Positions 1 to 7,682 of a stretch of 12,375 bases of DNA are shown piece after piece. Position 1 is the first letter of the stretch, and each line of letters opens with the position of its first letter. Where the stretch lies: the NCBI GenBank assembly GCA_016650435.1, contig JAENVT010000513.1, positions 1 to 12,375 on the forward strand. Reading direction: 5' to 3'. Under the pieces are notes generated by a model. The model made no database searches. It had not been told where the DNA came from and worked only from the letters and a program-made list of their open reading frames with translations. A program made the translations under genes and the position numbers. The stretch is from Ilumatobacteraceae bacterium. GTDB lineage: Bacteria > Actinomycetota > Acidimicrobiia > Acidimicrobiales > Ilumatobacteraceae.

Positions 1-60
1 GCCGGCGAATCGTCGGCTGATCTTGTCGGCCAGCCGCCGAATGGTGTCGCCCTCCGGCAT
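1..60 (-). CDS. Fpg/Nei family DNA glycosylase, N-terminal 20 codons (partial, runs off left edge)
   Basis: Reading the minus strand from the ATG at 60-58 gives a protein starting MPEGDTIRRLADKI. This is the diagnostic N-terminus of the Fpg/Nei (formamidopyrimidine-DNA glycosylase/endonuclease VIII) family. In that family the initiator Met is removed, the following Pro becomes the Schiff-base nucleophile and the next Glu is the catalytic acid; both are present. MPEGDT followed by a basic/Leu-rich helix is more typical of the Nei/endonuclease VIII branch (actinobacterial Nei1/Nei2 type) than of MutM, which usually begins MPELPE. Its role would be base-excision repair of oxidised bases. Only 20 codons are inside the window, so the zinc finger and H2TH domain cannot be seen. 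It lies 29 bases downstream of the molybdenum hydroxylase stop on the same strand but appears to have its own start signal. Confidence 0.85.
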   Translation of the reverse strand, partial: MPEGDTIRRLADKISRRFAG

Positions 61-67
61 GGACGCC

Positions 68-73
68 ACCGTA
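68..73 (-). promoter_or_regulatory. Putative -10 box (TACGGT) of a leaderless nei transcript
   Basis: On the minus strand TACGGT is followed by 7 bases (GGCGTCC) and then the ATG of the glycosylase gene. TANNNT is the actinobacterial -10 consensus, and a 6-8 base distance to the ATG would place transcription start at or next to the start codon. No good Shine-Dalgarno is seen. There is no convincing -35. The 9-mer CGGTACGGT recurs at the same distance before the PPOX gene. Prediction from pattern only. Confidence 0.35.
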
Positions 74-89
74 CCGAACGCGATGTTGG

Positions 90-2489
90 TCAGATTCCTT
101 CGGCGGCGTTGAGACCTTCCTCGTCAATTGCCTTGCCCGTGGCCAAGCGGGCGAAGATCGCCGGTGGCTCGACCCACGGATCGGTAAGCGTGCCCGCCTC
201 TGCGTCGCGGATCGTGCGCCACACCGTCTGGCTGCTGCACGGCAGATCAATATGGCGCACACCAAGATGGGCCAGCGCATCGATGACCGCGTTCTGCACG
301 GCCGGTGTGCTGCCGATCGTGCTGGCCTCGCCGATGCCCTTGGCGCCGAGTGGATTCAGCGGAGTCGGGGTCTCGGTGCTGTGCACCTCGAAGTTGGGGA
401 ACTCGGCCGCCGATGGAATCCCGTAGTCCATGAAGTTGGCAGTCAACGGATTGCCGTCGTCGTCGTAGACAACCTGCTCGTACAACGTCTGACTGATTCC
501 GGCCGCAACGCCGCCGTGTTGCTGACCCTCGACGAGCAGGGGATTCAACACCGTGCCGCAGTCGTCGACCGCGATGTGACGCAGCAATGTGACCTTGCCG
601 GTGTCTTGATCGACCTCGACAACGGCGATGTGCGCGCCGAATGGGAAGGTGGCCTCGCCCTGATCGAAGTCGAGTTGCGCCGCGAGGGCGAGTGTGCCGT
701 CGGAGTGATCGATCACGCCGTCGGCGGTGGCCGCTGCCGTAGCCAGTGCAGCCCAATCAAGTCCGGTCGACGGAACGCCGGCGACGCCCAACGTCCCCGT
801 GACCGTGTCGACGACGATGTCGCCGACGTCGGCCTCGAGCATGTGGGCGGCAAGGTGCTTGGCTTTGTCGACAAGCGACTCGGTGGCACGCATCACTGCT
901 GATCCACCCAGTTGCAATGACCGCGATCCTCCGGTGCCGCCGCCCGTGCGGACAAGATCGGTGTCGACTGCGATCAGTTTCACACGATCGATGGGGATGC
1001 CGGTCTGCTCGCTGACGATCATCGCGAACGCGGTTTGATGGCCCTGCCCGTGGGCCGAGGTGCCGGCCAAAACGCTGGCGGATCCATCCTCATGGACCTG
1101 CACGCCTGCGTATTCGCTGGTCCCACCGCCGGCGGTGATCTCGACATAGGTCGACACGCCGATGCCCAACAAATTGCGGTCGCCACTGGCTCGTCGAGCT
1201 GCCTGCTCGCGTCGCAGCTCGTCGTATCCGGACCACTTGGCGACCGCATCGAGGGGAGTGTTGTATGCGCCGCTGTCGTAGGTGATTCCGGTCAACGTCT
1301 TGAACGGGAAGACGTCGTCGCCGAGCAGATTGCGGCGGCGGAGCTCGATTGGGTCGATTGCCAACTCGATGCTGGCTTGGTCGACGATTCGCTCGAGCAA
1401 CGCGGTTGCCTCTGGCCGGCCGGCACCGCGGTATGCACCCATCGGTGTCGTGTTGGTGGCCGCCACCGCGAGATCGAACTGGATGCCGGTGAATCGGTAG
1501 GTGCCGTTGGACATGCGGCGCGTACCGGCCGGCAGGAAACAGCCGATACCCGGGTAGGCGCCGCCGTCGCCGACAAGCCGAACGCGCAATCCGGTGAACG
1601 TGCCGTCGCGTTTGCAACCCAGCTCGACGTACTGGATCTGCCCGCGACTGTGCGACAACGCCAGCATGTCTTCGCTACGCGTCGAGACCCACACGACCGG
1701 GCGCTGTAGCCGCCGCGCCGCCGCAGCGACGACAACTTGCTCGGGGTAAATGCCGGCCTTGCCGCCGAACCCGCCACCCACGAACGGCGTGACGACCCTG
1801 ATCTCTTCTGGCTCCATTCCGAGTGCGGTGGCCATGAGCCGATGCAACAGGTGCGGCATCTGTGTCGAGCCGTAGACCAGCAGCCGGCCGTCGGTGTCGA
1901 TCGCCGTGGCCGCGGCATGCGGTTCCATCGGCGCGACGGCGATTCGTTGGTTGACATAGCGGCCGCGCACGATCAGGTCGGCGTCGCCGAACAGGTCGTC
2001 GTCGACCGGATCGGTGGTGGTGAGCGCAACGTTGTCGCCGTGGGCTTCGAACAAGATCGGCGCGTTGTCAGCCAATGCTGCTTCAGCCGTCACCGCTGCC
2101 GGCAAGGGCTCGTAGTCGACGATCACCATGTCGGCTGCGTCCTTGGCATGGGTGACCGTGTCGGCGAGCACTGCGACGATCGCCTCACCGACGAATCGAA
2201 CGCGATCTGTGGCCAGCGGTGGCCGTGCAAAATCGTCGTGCACCGTGACCATGCTCTGGAACGGGGCGAGGTCGAGATCTGCGGCAGTCCACACTGCGAC
2301 GACGCCGGGTGCCTTTTTCGCCGCTGCCGTGTCGATGCCGGTGATGACCGCGTGAGCCATTTCGGAACGAACGAACACCACCTGCAGTTGCCCACCCAAG
2401 TCGAGGTCACCGACGTATTCGGCAGCGCCGAACAAAAACTCGGGGTCTTCCGTGCGCAGGACACGCGTGCCAAGAATCGAACCAGCCAT
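90..2489 (-). CDS. Xanthine dehydrogenase family molybdopterin-binding (large) subunit, form II CoxL-like
   Basis: A 799-residue protein of the molybdenum hydroxylase large-subunit family (CoxL/CutL/XdhA-like), close to the usual 760-800. The N-terminus (GTRVLRTEDPEFLFG, then YVGDL) is the family start and leads into the alpha/beta hammerhead domain (about 15-130); the molybdopterin-binding domains follow. Visible motifs are EPHAA (189-193), VGGGFGGK (237-244), AYRGAGR (352-358), AHGQGHQT (479-486), GGSRSLQLGG (520-529) and GAKGIGEAST (715-724), in which Glu721 is the expected catalytic base. AYRGAGR rather than AYxCSFR marks the form II group, so true CO dehydrogenase activity is unlikely. 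The substrate cannot be read from sequence; it would be an aldehyde, purine or N-heterocycle. The FAD (CoxM-like) and 2Fe-2S (CoxS-like) partner genes are absent on both sides: nei follows and the divergent hut operon precedes. The ATG at 2489-2487 is the only start giving the standard N-terminus without an extension. Confidence 0.93.
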   Translation of the reverse strand: MAGSILGTRVLRTEDPEFLFGAAEYVGDLDLGGQLQVVFVRSEMAHAVITGIDTAAAKKAPGVVAVWTAADLDLAPFQSMVTVHDDFARPPLATDRVRFVGEAIVAVLADTVTHAKDAADMVIVDYEPLPAAVTAEAALADNAPILFEAHGDNVALTTTDPVDDDLFGDADLIVRGRYVNQRIAVAPMEPHAAATAIDTDGRLLVYGSTQMPHLLHRLMATALGMEPEEIRVVTPFVGGGFGGKAGIYPEQVVVAAAARRLQRPVVWVSTRSEDMLALSHSRGQIQYVELGCKRDGTFTGLRVRLVGDGGAYPGIGCFLPAGTRRMSNGTYRFTGIQFDLAVAATNTTPMGAYRGAGRPEATALLERIVDQASIELAIDPIELRRRNLLGDDVFPFKTLTGITYDSGAYNTPLDAVAKWSGYDELRREQAARRASGDRNLLGIGVSTYVEITAGGGTSEYAGVQVHEDGSASVLAGTSAHGQGHQTAFAMIVSEQTGIPIDRVKLIAVDTDLVRTGGGTGGSRSLQLGGSAVMRATESLVDKAKHLAAHMLEADVGDIVVDTVTGTLGVAGVPSTGLDWAALATAAATADGVIDHSDGTLALAAQLDFDQGEATFPFGAHIAVVEVDQDTGKVTLLRHIAVDDCGTVLNPLLVEGQQHGGVAAGISQTLYEQVVYDDDGNPLTANFMDYGIPSAAEFPNFEVHSTETPTPLNPLGAKGIGEASTIGSTPAVQNAVIDALAHLGVRHIDLPCSSQTVWRTIRDAEAGTLTDPWVEPPAIFARLATGKAIDEEGLNAAEGI

Positions 2490-2495
2490 AGCCGC

Positions 2496-2501
2496 ACGCT
2501 A
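2496..2501 (-). promoter_or_regulatory. Putative -10 box (TAGCGT) of the molybdenum hydroxylase gene
   Basis: On the minus strand TAGCGT lies 6 bases (GCGGCT) before the ATG. It fits TANNNT at leaderless spacing, and no Shine-Dalgarno is seen. Because the divergent hutH start is only 36 bases away, any -35 element would overlap the hutH promoter region. Pattern-based and unproven. Confidence 0.35.
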
Positions 2502-2510
2502 CCGGGCAAC

Positions 2511-2519
2511 GTAAGTTAC
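2511..2519. promoter_or_regulatory. Short palindrome GTAAGTTAC in the divergent gap (possible operator)
   Basis: GTAA-G-TTAC is a perfect 9-base palindrome with an odd centre in the 36-base region between the divergent starts. It overlaps the putative hutH -10 box. A regulator bound here could affect both genes. Nine bases is short enough to occur by chance, and no regulator gene such as hutC is in the window, so this is only a candidate. Confidence 0.15.
2512..2517 (+). promoter_or_regulatory. Putative -10 box (TAAGTT) of the hut operon
   Basis: TAAGTT fits TANNNT and is separated by 8 bases (ACCGACTG) from the hutH ATG at 2526. The spacing suggests a leaderless or near-leaderless hut mRNA, in line with the absence of a Shine-Dalgarno before hutH. 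No clear -35 hexamer is visible 16-18 bases upstream, where the sequence overlaps the start of the divergent gene. Confidence 0.35.
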
Positions 2520-2525
2520 CGACTG

Positions 2526-4046
2526 ATGGAAATCACGCCAGACGAGGTCGTCCTCGGTTCAACGGGTGTGGGCGCGTCCGAGGTCGTTTCCGTTGCCAGG
2601 CAGGGGGCCAACGTGGTGCTCGCCGAGTCTGCTCGCGAGGCCATTGCCCGAAGCGCGGCGATCGTCGAGGCACTGGCCGAACGCGACGACGCCGTATATG
2701 GGATCTCTACCGGTTTCGGCTCGCTGGCCACCACGGTGATTCCACCGGAACGCCGCGAGGAGTTGCAGCGCGCCCTCATCCGTTCGCACGCCGCCGGCAT
2801 GGGGCCGCTGGTCGAACCCGAGGTCGTGCGGGCGATGATGCTGCTGCGGGCACGCACGCTGGCGATGGGATTCAGCGGCGTGCGACAAGTCGTGGTCGAC
2901 ACGATCCTTGCTCTGCTCAACGCCGACATCATCCCCGAGGTGCACGAGCACGGCTCGCTGGGCGCCAGCGGCGATCTTGCTCCATTGGCCCACGTCGCCC
3001 TGGCCTTGATCGGCGAGGGTGAGTGCGCGCCGGCCATGATCGCAGCAGGCATCAGCCCGGTGACATTGCAGGCCAAGGAAGGGTTGGCCCTCATCAACGG
3101 CACTGACGGCATGCTCGGCATGCTGGTGCTGGCGCTCGCCGACCTCGACGTGTTGGTGCGCACCGCCGACATTGCCGCGGCGATGAGCGTCGAGGCGCTG
3201 ATGGCCACCGATCGCGCCTTCGCCACCGATCTGATGGCGCTGCGCCCGCACCACGGCCAGACGGTTTCGGCCTCCAACCTGCGCCGGTTGCTGGCCGCCA
3301 GCCCGATTGTCGCCAGCCACCGAACGAACGATCCACGCGTGCAGGACGCCTACTCGTTGCGCTGCACGCCGCAGGTGCACGGCGCGGCGCGCGACACCAT
3401 CACGTTCGCACGTTCGGTGGCCGACACAGAGTTGGTCTCGGCGATCGACAATCCCAGTGTGCTGCCGGACGGTCGTGTCGAATCGTGCGGACATTTCCAT
3501 GGAGCCCCCGTCGGCTTCGCCTGCGACTTCCTGGCGATCGCCGCCGCGGAGGTCGGCGCCATCGCCGAGCGGCGAACCGATCGCATGCTCGACCGCACCC
3601 GCTCCCACGGCCTGCCACCGTTCCTTGCCGAGGATGCCGGGGTCAACTCGGGAATGATGATCGCCCACTACACGCAAGCGGCGATGGTCGCCGAGAACCG
3701 CCGTCTGGCATCGCCGGCCAGCGTCGATTCGTTGCCGACATCGGCGATGCAGGAAGACCATGTTTCTATGGGTTGGGGCGCCGCCAGAAAGCTGCGGCAG
3801 TCGGTTGCCAACCTCGGGCGGATCGTCGCCTGCGAAATGGTCTGCGCGGCGCGAGGCATCGACCTGCGCGCGCCCATTCGGCCCGCCGCGGCAACCGCGG
3901 CGGCAGTCGCAGCGCTGCGCGATGCGGGCGTCGCCGGCCCTGGACCGGACCGGTGGATGTCGCCAGAGCTGGGGCGGGCCGAGGCGCTGGTGATGAGTGG
4001 CGAAATGTTGGCAGCGGTCGAACGCATCAGCGGCACGCTGGACTGA
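2526..4046 (+). CDS. hutH: Histidine ammonia-lyase
   Basis: A 506-residue cytoplasmic enzyme of the MIO-dependent aromatic amino acid lyase family that converts L-histidine to urocanate and ammonia, the first step of histidine breakdown. The Ala147-Ser148-Gly149 triad in GSLGASGDLAPL forms the MIO cofactor autocatalytically. The catalytic Tyr58 is in VYGISTGFG. QDAYSLRCTPQVHGA and the C-terminal QEDHVSMG carry further active-site residues. The selectivity pair is Ser-His (IRSHAAGMG), as in histidine lyases, not His-Leu (tyrosine) or Phe-Leu (phenylalanine). The frame stays open far upstream to 1737, but that part is antisense to the molybdenum hydroxylase gene and has no lyase similarity; MEITPDEVVLG from the ATG at 2526 is the family-length start. 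It is the first gene of the hut operon, with hutU 30 bases downstream. Confidence 0.97.
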   Translation: MEITPDEVVLGSTGVGASEVVSVARQGANVVLAESAREAIARSAAIVEALAERDDAVYGISTGFGSLATTVIPPERREELQRALIRSHAAGMGPLVEPEVVRAMMLLRARTLAMGFSGVRQVVVDTILALLNADIIPEVHEHGSLGASGDLAPLAHVALALIGEGECAPAMIAAGISPVTLQAKEGLALINGTDGMLGMLVLALADLDVLVRTADIAAAMSVEALMATDRAFATDLMALRPHHGQTVSASNLRRLLAASPIVASHRTNDPRVQDAYSLRCTPQVHGAARDTITFARSVADTELVSAIDNPSVLPDGRVESCGHFHGAPVGFACDFLAIAAAEVGAIAERRTDRMLDRTRSHGLPPFLAEDAGVNSGMMIAHYTQAAMVAENRRLASPASVDSLPTSAMQEDHVSMGWGAARKLRQSVANLGRIVACEMVCAARGIDLRAPIRPAAATAAAVAALRDAGVAGPGPDRWMSPELGRAEALVMSGEMLAAVERISGTLD

Positions 4047-4061
4047 ACGACCGGACGAAAC

Positions 4062-4070
4062 AGGAGGGGA
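4062..4070 (+). promoter_or_regulatory. Strong Shine-Dalgarno of hutU
   Basis: AGGAGGGGA ends 6 bases before the ATG at 4077. It fixes the hutU start and is the strongest ribosome binding site in the window. It contrasts with the transcription-unit-leading genes, which lack one. Confidence 0.8.
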
Positions 4071-4076
4071 GCGGCA

Positions 4077-5753
4077 ATGTCAGGACCACGGCCCGTGCGG
4101 GCACCGCGAGGCTCGGAGTTGACGTGCCGCGGTTGGCAGCAAGAAGCAGCGATGCGGATGTTGATGAACAACCTCGATCCCGAAGTTGCGGAGCGGCCCG
4201 ACGATCTCGTCGTCTACGGCGGCACGGGTCGCGCCGCCCGATCGTGGGACGCGTTCGACGCGATCGTGCGCACACTCACGACGCTGGCCGACGACGAGAC
4301 GTTGCTCGTTCAGTCGGGCAAACCGGTCGGTGTGTTCCGCACCCACGAGTGGGCGCCGCGGGTCTTGCTCGCCAACTCGAATCTGGTGCCGGAGTGGGGC
4401 AACTGGGAGGAGTTCCGACGGCTCGAGGCGATGGGCCTGACGATGTACGGGCAGATGACCGCGGGATCGTGGATCTACATCGGCACTCAAGGAATCCTGC
4501 AAGGCACGTACGAATGTTTCGCCGAGATCGGACGCAGAAAATTCGGCGGCTCGCTTGCCGGCACGATCACCCTCACAGCGGGTCTTGGTGGCATGGGTGG
4601 AGCACAACCTTTGGCGGTGACGATGAACGGTGGCGTGGCGTTGTGCATCGACGTCGATGCATCGCGAGTTGGGCGGCGCGTGGAGACTCGCTATCTCGAT
4701 GAGGTGGCCGATTCTTTGGAGGATGCGATCAATCGATGCGTGCGAGCCCGCGACGAGAAGCAACCGTTGTCGGTCGGTCTTGTGGGCAATGCCGCGATCC
4801 TCGTGCCGAAGTTGCTGGAGATGGATTTCCCTGCCGACATCGTCACCGATCAGACGAGCGCGCACGATCCGCTCAGCTATGTGCCGGCTGACTTGACGCC
4901 GGAGGCCACCGCCCAGTTGGCGCGGAGCGATCCCCAGGAGCTCATCCGCCGTTCACGCGACAGCATGGCGTCCCACTGCCGGGCGATGGTCGGGTTCCTC
5001 GACAAGGGCAGCGAGGTCTTCGACTACGGCAACAGCCTGCGCACCGAGGCAAAGCTGGGTGGCTTCGACCGGGCATTCGACTACCCAGGGTTCCTGCCGG
5101 CGTACATCCGTCCGCTGTTCTGCGAAGGAAAGGGCCCGTTCAGATGGGTTGCGTTGTCGGGCGATCCTGCCGACATCGCTGCCACCGATCGGGCAGTACT
5201 CGAGGAGTTTCCCGACGATGTCGATCTGCATCGCTGGATGAAGCTGGCGAGCGAGAAGGTGGCATTCCAGGGACTACCGGCCCGGATCTGCTGGCTCGGC
5301 TACGGCGAGCGCCATCGTCTCGGGCTGCGATTCAATGAGATGGTTCGCACCGGCGAGGTTTCGGCACCGATCGTGATCGGCCGCGACCATCTCGACTCCG
5401 GTTCCGTCGCCTCGCCGTATCGCGAGACTGAATCGATGGCCGACGGCAGCGATGCGATTGCCGACTGGCCGCTGCTCAACGCTCTGGTCAACACGTCGAG
5501 CGGGGCAACGTGGGTCAGCATCCATCACGGAGGCGGTGTCGGCATCGGAAGGTCGATCCACGCCGGCATGGTGGTGGTCGCCGACGGCACCGAGTTGGCG
5601 GCCCAGAAGTTGTCGAGGGTGTTGGTCACCGACCCTGGCATGGGCGTTATCCGCCACGCCGACGCCGGCTACCAACGGGCGATCGACGTCGCCGCCGAAC
5701 GCGGTGTCCGCATCCCCATGAACGAATCCGGCCCAGACTCGGCAGGCGGGTGA
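4077..5753 (+). CDS. hutU: Urocanate hydratase (urocanase)
   Basis: A 558-residue cytoplasmic enzyme, full length for the family (about 550-560), that adds water to urocanate to give 4-imidazolone-5-propionate using tightly bound NAD+ as an electrophile. The N-terminal [13 protein letters not shown] and [14 protein letters not shown] are family signatures. The NAD-binding glycine-rich loop is [19 protein letters not shown] from about residue 169. The C-terminal block [31 protein letters not shown] contains the conserved active-site Cys at residue 405, followed by [21 protein letters not shown] and [13 protein letters not shown]. The start is fixed by a strong Shine-Dalgarno. Its stop is 2 bases before the ATG of the deformylase gene, so the two are almost certainly co-translated. 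Nothing in it looks degraded. Confidence 0.97.
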   Translation: MSGPRPVRAPRGSELTCRGWQQEAAMRMLMNNLDPEVAERPDDLVVYGGTGRAARSWDAFDAIVRTLTTLADDETLLVQSGKPVGVFRTHEWAPRVLLANSNLVPEWGNWEEFRRLEAMGLTMYGQMTAGSWIYIGTQGILQGTYECFAEIGRRKFGGSLAGTITLTAGLGGMGGAQPLAVTMNGGVALCIDVDASRVGRRVETRYLDEVADSLEDAINRCVRARDEKQPLSVGLVGNAAILVPKLLEMDFPADIVTDQTSAHDPLSYVPADLTPEATAQLARSDPQELIRRSRDSMASHCRAMVGFLDKGSEVFDYGNSLRTEAKLGGFDRAFDYPGFLPAYIRPLFCEGKGPFRWVALSGDPADIAATDRAVLEEFPDDVDLHRWMKLASEKVAFQGLPARICWLGYGERHRLGLRFNEMVRTGEVSAPIVIGRDHLDSGSVASPYRETESMADGSDAIADWPLLNALVNTSSGATWVSIHHGGGVGIGRSIHAGMVVVADGTELAAQKLSRVLVTDPGMGVIRHADAGYQRAIDVAAERGVRIPMNESGPDSAGG

Positions 5754-5755
5754 CG

Positions 5756-6331
5756 ATGAGCGTTCTCGAGATCCTCACGGTGGGGCATCCGGTGTTGCGG
5801 CAGCGTGCGCAGGAGGTGTCGCCGGCGGATTTGGTGTTGCCGGAGACGCAGCAGTTCATCGACGATCTCATCGACACGATGCGCCACGCCAATGGTGCGG
5901 GTATCGCCGCGAATCAAGTCGGCGTGCCGATTCGGATTGCCACGATCGAAGTCGGTGACAACCCGCGGTATCCCTATAAACCACGCATCCCGTTGACCGT
6001 GGTGGTCAATCCCATCATCGAACCGCTCGACGACGAGCTGGTCGAGATCAACGAGGGCTGCTTGTCGGTGCCGAATCTGCGCGGCGCGGTGATGCGGCAC
6101 GTGAACGTGCGCGTTCAATACCTCGATCGCGACGGCGTTGCTCACGATGAGATCCGGCGCGGGCTGACCGCCGGCACGTTCCAGCACGAGTGCGATCATC
6201 TCGATGGGATGCTGTTCCTCGACCGGGTCGTAGATCCGCGAACCTTCACGACATGGGAGCAGTTCGAACGGTTCCATCGGGCGGCGTTTGTCGAACGGAT
6301 CACCGAGTTCGTCGCCCGCGTTGGATCGTGA
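5756..6331 (+). CDS. def: Peptide deformylase family protein inside the hut operon (candidate N-formylglutamate deformylase)
   Basis: A 191-residue protein with all three peptide deformylase motifs: GAGIAANQ (47-54), EGCLS (100-104, metal ligand Cys102) and QHECDH (143-148, metal ligands His144 and His148, catalytic Glu145). It belongs to the PDF subgroup with an NPRYP segment (69-73) before the NP(I/V)I strand. The family removes formyl groups from N-formyl-Met of nascent proteins using Fe2+ or Zn2+. The start ATG has AGGCGGG five bases upstream and lies 2 bases after the hutU stop; hutF begins about 10 bases after its stop. Placement between hutU and hutF, in an operon that produces N-formyl-glutamate but has no hutG in view, suggests the substrate here may be N-formyl-L-glutamate (product glutamate plus formate). 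The fold assignment is firm; the hut role is inference. The alternative is that this is simply the housekeeping PDF or a spare copy. Confidence 0.93.
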   Translation: MSVLEILTVGHPVLRQRAQEVSPADLVLPETQQFIDDLIDTMRHANGAGIAANQVGVPIRIATIEVGDNPRYPYKPRIPLTVVVNPIIEPLDDELVEINEGCLSVPNLRGAVMRHVNVRVQYLDRDGVAHDEIRRGLTAGTFQHECDHLDGMLFLDRVVDPRTFTTWEQFERFHRAAFVERITEFVARVGS

Positions 6332-6341
6332 CGTCCGCACC

Positions 6342-7682
6342 GTGACGACGTACTGGTGCGAATTGGCCTGGCTGGGGGATCTCGGCGGACGGGTCGAGCG
6401 TGGTGTTGCCATCACCGTGGAAGCTGACCTCATCACGGACGTCTCAGTCGGCGTGGCGCCCTCGTCCACGGCGCGACAGCTTGGTGGCGTGACGTTGCCT
6501 GGGATGGCCAACGCTCACAGCCATGCATTCCATCGTGCGCTGCGCGGCCGCACGCACGGAGAATCCGGCTCGTTCTGGACGTGGCGCGATCGAATGTACG
6601 AACTCGCCGATCGCCTCGACCCCGACTCATATCGCGCCCTCGCCACGGCTACGTTCGCTGAAATGGTGCTCGCTGGTTTCACCTGTGTCGGCGAGTTCCA
6701 CTATTTGCACCATGATCGGACCGGGGCGCGATACGCCGAGCCGAACGAAATGGGAAAAATGTTGGTCGAAGCGGCAGCGGCAGCCGGGATCCGCATCACC
6801 CTGCTCGACACCTGCTATCTGCAGGCGGGGATGACTGCCGATGCTCAACTCAACTCGACCCAGCAGCGCTTCGACGATGGCGACGCAGAGGCCTGGGCGC
6901 GGCGAATCGACGATCTAGTCGGCTCTGCCACTGCGACGATTGGTGCCGCTATCCACTCCGTTCGCAGTGTCGACCCAGACTCGATGTCGGTCGTTGCCAA
7001 GTGGGCCGCTGCGCATGACGCGCCGCTACACGCCCACGTCAGCGAGCAGCCCGCGGAGAACGAGCAAACGATCGCGGTGCATGGCTGCACTCCCGTCGAG
7101 CTGTTGGATCGTCAGGATGTTCTCGGCGACCGATTCACTGCGGTTCATGCCACGCACCTTGGCGACAACGACGTTGCGCTGCTGCAGTCGAGCCATTCGA
7201 CGTGTTGCATCTGCGCGACGACCGAACGCGATCTTGCCGACGGGGTTGGCCCGACCGCAGCGTTTCGCGCCGCGGGAATTCCGATGACCATTGGCTCGGA
7301 CTCGCATGCGGTGATCGATCCGTTCGAGGAGACCAGAGGCGTCGAGCTCGACGAGCGTCTCGCGTCGTTGCGGCGCGGCACCCACCAGGCCGGTGAGCTG
7401 CTGAACGCGGCGACCGATTCAGGCTATCGCAGTCTTGGTTGGCACGAGGGCGGGCGCATCGCGATTGGCGCGCTCGCCGACTTCACCTCGGTCTCGTTGA
7501 GCTCGCCGCGCCTTGCCGGGACCGATCCGGACCACGCCGCAGCAGCGATCGTCTTCGCGGCTACGGCAGCAGACGTGCACCACGTCGTCGTGAGCGGACG
7601 CGTCGTCGTCGCAGGTGGCACTCATCAGACGATCGACGTTGCGGCCGATCTAAGTCGCTCGATCACACAGGTGTGGTCATGA
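6342..7682 (+). CDS. hutF: Formimidoylglutamate deiminase
   Basis: A 446-residue amidohydrolase-superfamily enzyme that converts N-formimino-L-glutamate to N-formyl-L-glutamate and ammonia. The N-terminal [10 protein letters not shown] is the family signature (YWCE.A.L). Metal ligands and catalytic residues in this numbering are His59 and His61 ([14 protein letters not shown]), His232 ([13 protein letters not shown]), His269 ([10 protein letters not shown]) and Asp320 ([14 protein letters not shown]). HAHVSEQ and [10 protein letters not shown] separate HutF from related guanine and adenosine deaminases. The GTG at 6342 is chosen because YWCE then falls at the usual position and the gene begins 10 bases after the deformylase stop. 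A TTG at 6288 in frame would add 18 unconserved residues and overlap that gene by 44 bases. No good Shine-Dalgarno is visible. The stop overlaps the hutI start (ATGA). HutF's presence means the organism uses the formylglutamate branch rather than formiminoglutamase. Confidence 0.93.
   Translation: MTTYWCELAWLGDLGGRVERGVAITVEADLITDVSVGVAPSSTARQLGGVTLPGMANAHSHAFHRALRGRTHGESGSFWTWRDRMYELADRLDPDSYRALATATFAEMVLAGFTCVGEFHYLHHDRTGARYAEPNEMGKMLVEAAAAAGIRITLLDTCYLQAGMTADAQLNSTQQRFDDGDAEAWARRIDDLVGSATATIGAAIHSVRSVDPDSMSVVAKWAAAHDAPLHAHVSEQPAENEQTIAVHGCTPVELLDRQDVLGDRFTAVHATHLGDNDVALLQSSHSTCCICATTERDLADGVGPTAAFRAAGIPMTIGSDSHAVIDPFEETRGVELDERLASLRRGTHQAGELLNAATDSGYRSLGWHEGGRIAIGALADFTSVSLSSPRLAGTDPDHAAAAIVFAATAADVHHVVVSGRVVVAGGTHQTIDVAADLSRSITQVWS

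Noticed and set aside
90..2489. True aerobic CO dehydrogenase (form I CoxL)
   Set aside because: The active-site loop is AYRGAGR, not AYxCSFR, and no coxM or coxS is adjacent.
1737..2525. Open frame continuing 263 codons upstream of hutH
   Set aside because: It is antisense to the well-supported molybdenum hydroxylase gene and has no lyase similarity. HutH has normal length from the ATG at 2526.
3485..4702. Long Arg-rich open frames overlapping hutH/hutU and similar ones elsewhere on both strands
   Set aside because: These are typical shadow frames of high-G+C genes, with Arg/Pro/Ser-rich composition, no domain similarity and full overlap with recognised genes.
5756..6331. Conventional HutG (N-formylglutamate amidohydrolase or formiminoglutamase)
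   Set aside because: The three motifs are those of peptide deformylase. No FGase-type or arginase/ureohydrolase-type motif is present here or elsewhere in the window.
6288..6341. TTG start adding 18 residues to hutF
   Set aside because: The extra residues are not family-like and would overlap the deformylase gene by 44 bases. The GTG at 6342 puts YWCE and the metal ligands at usual positions.
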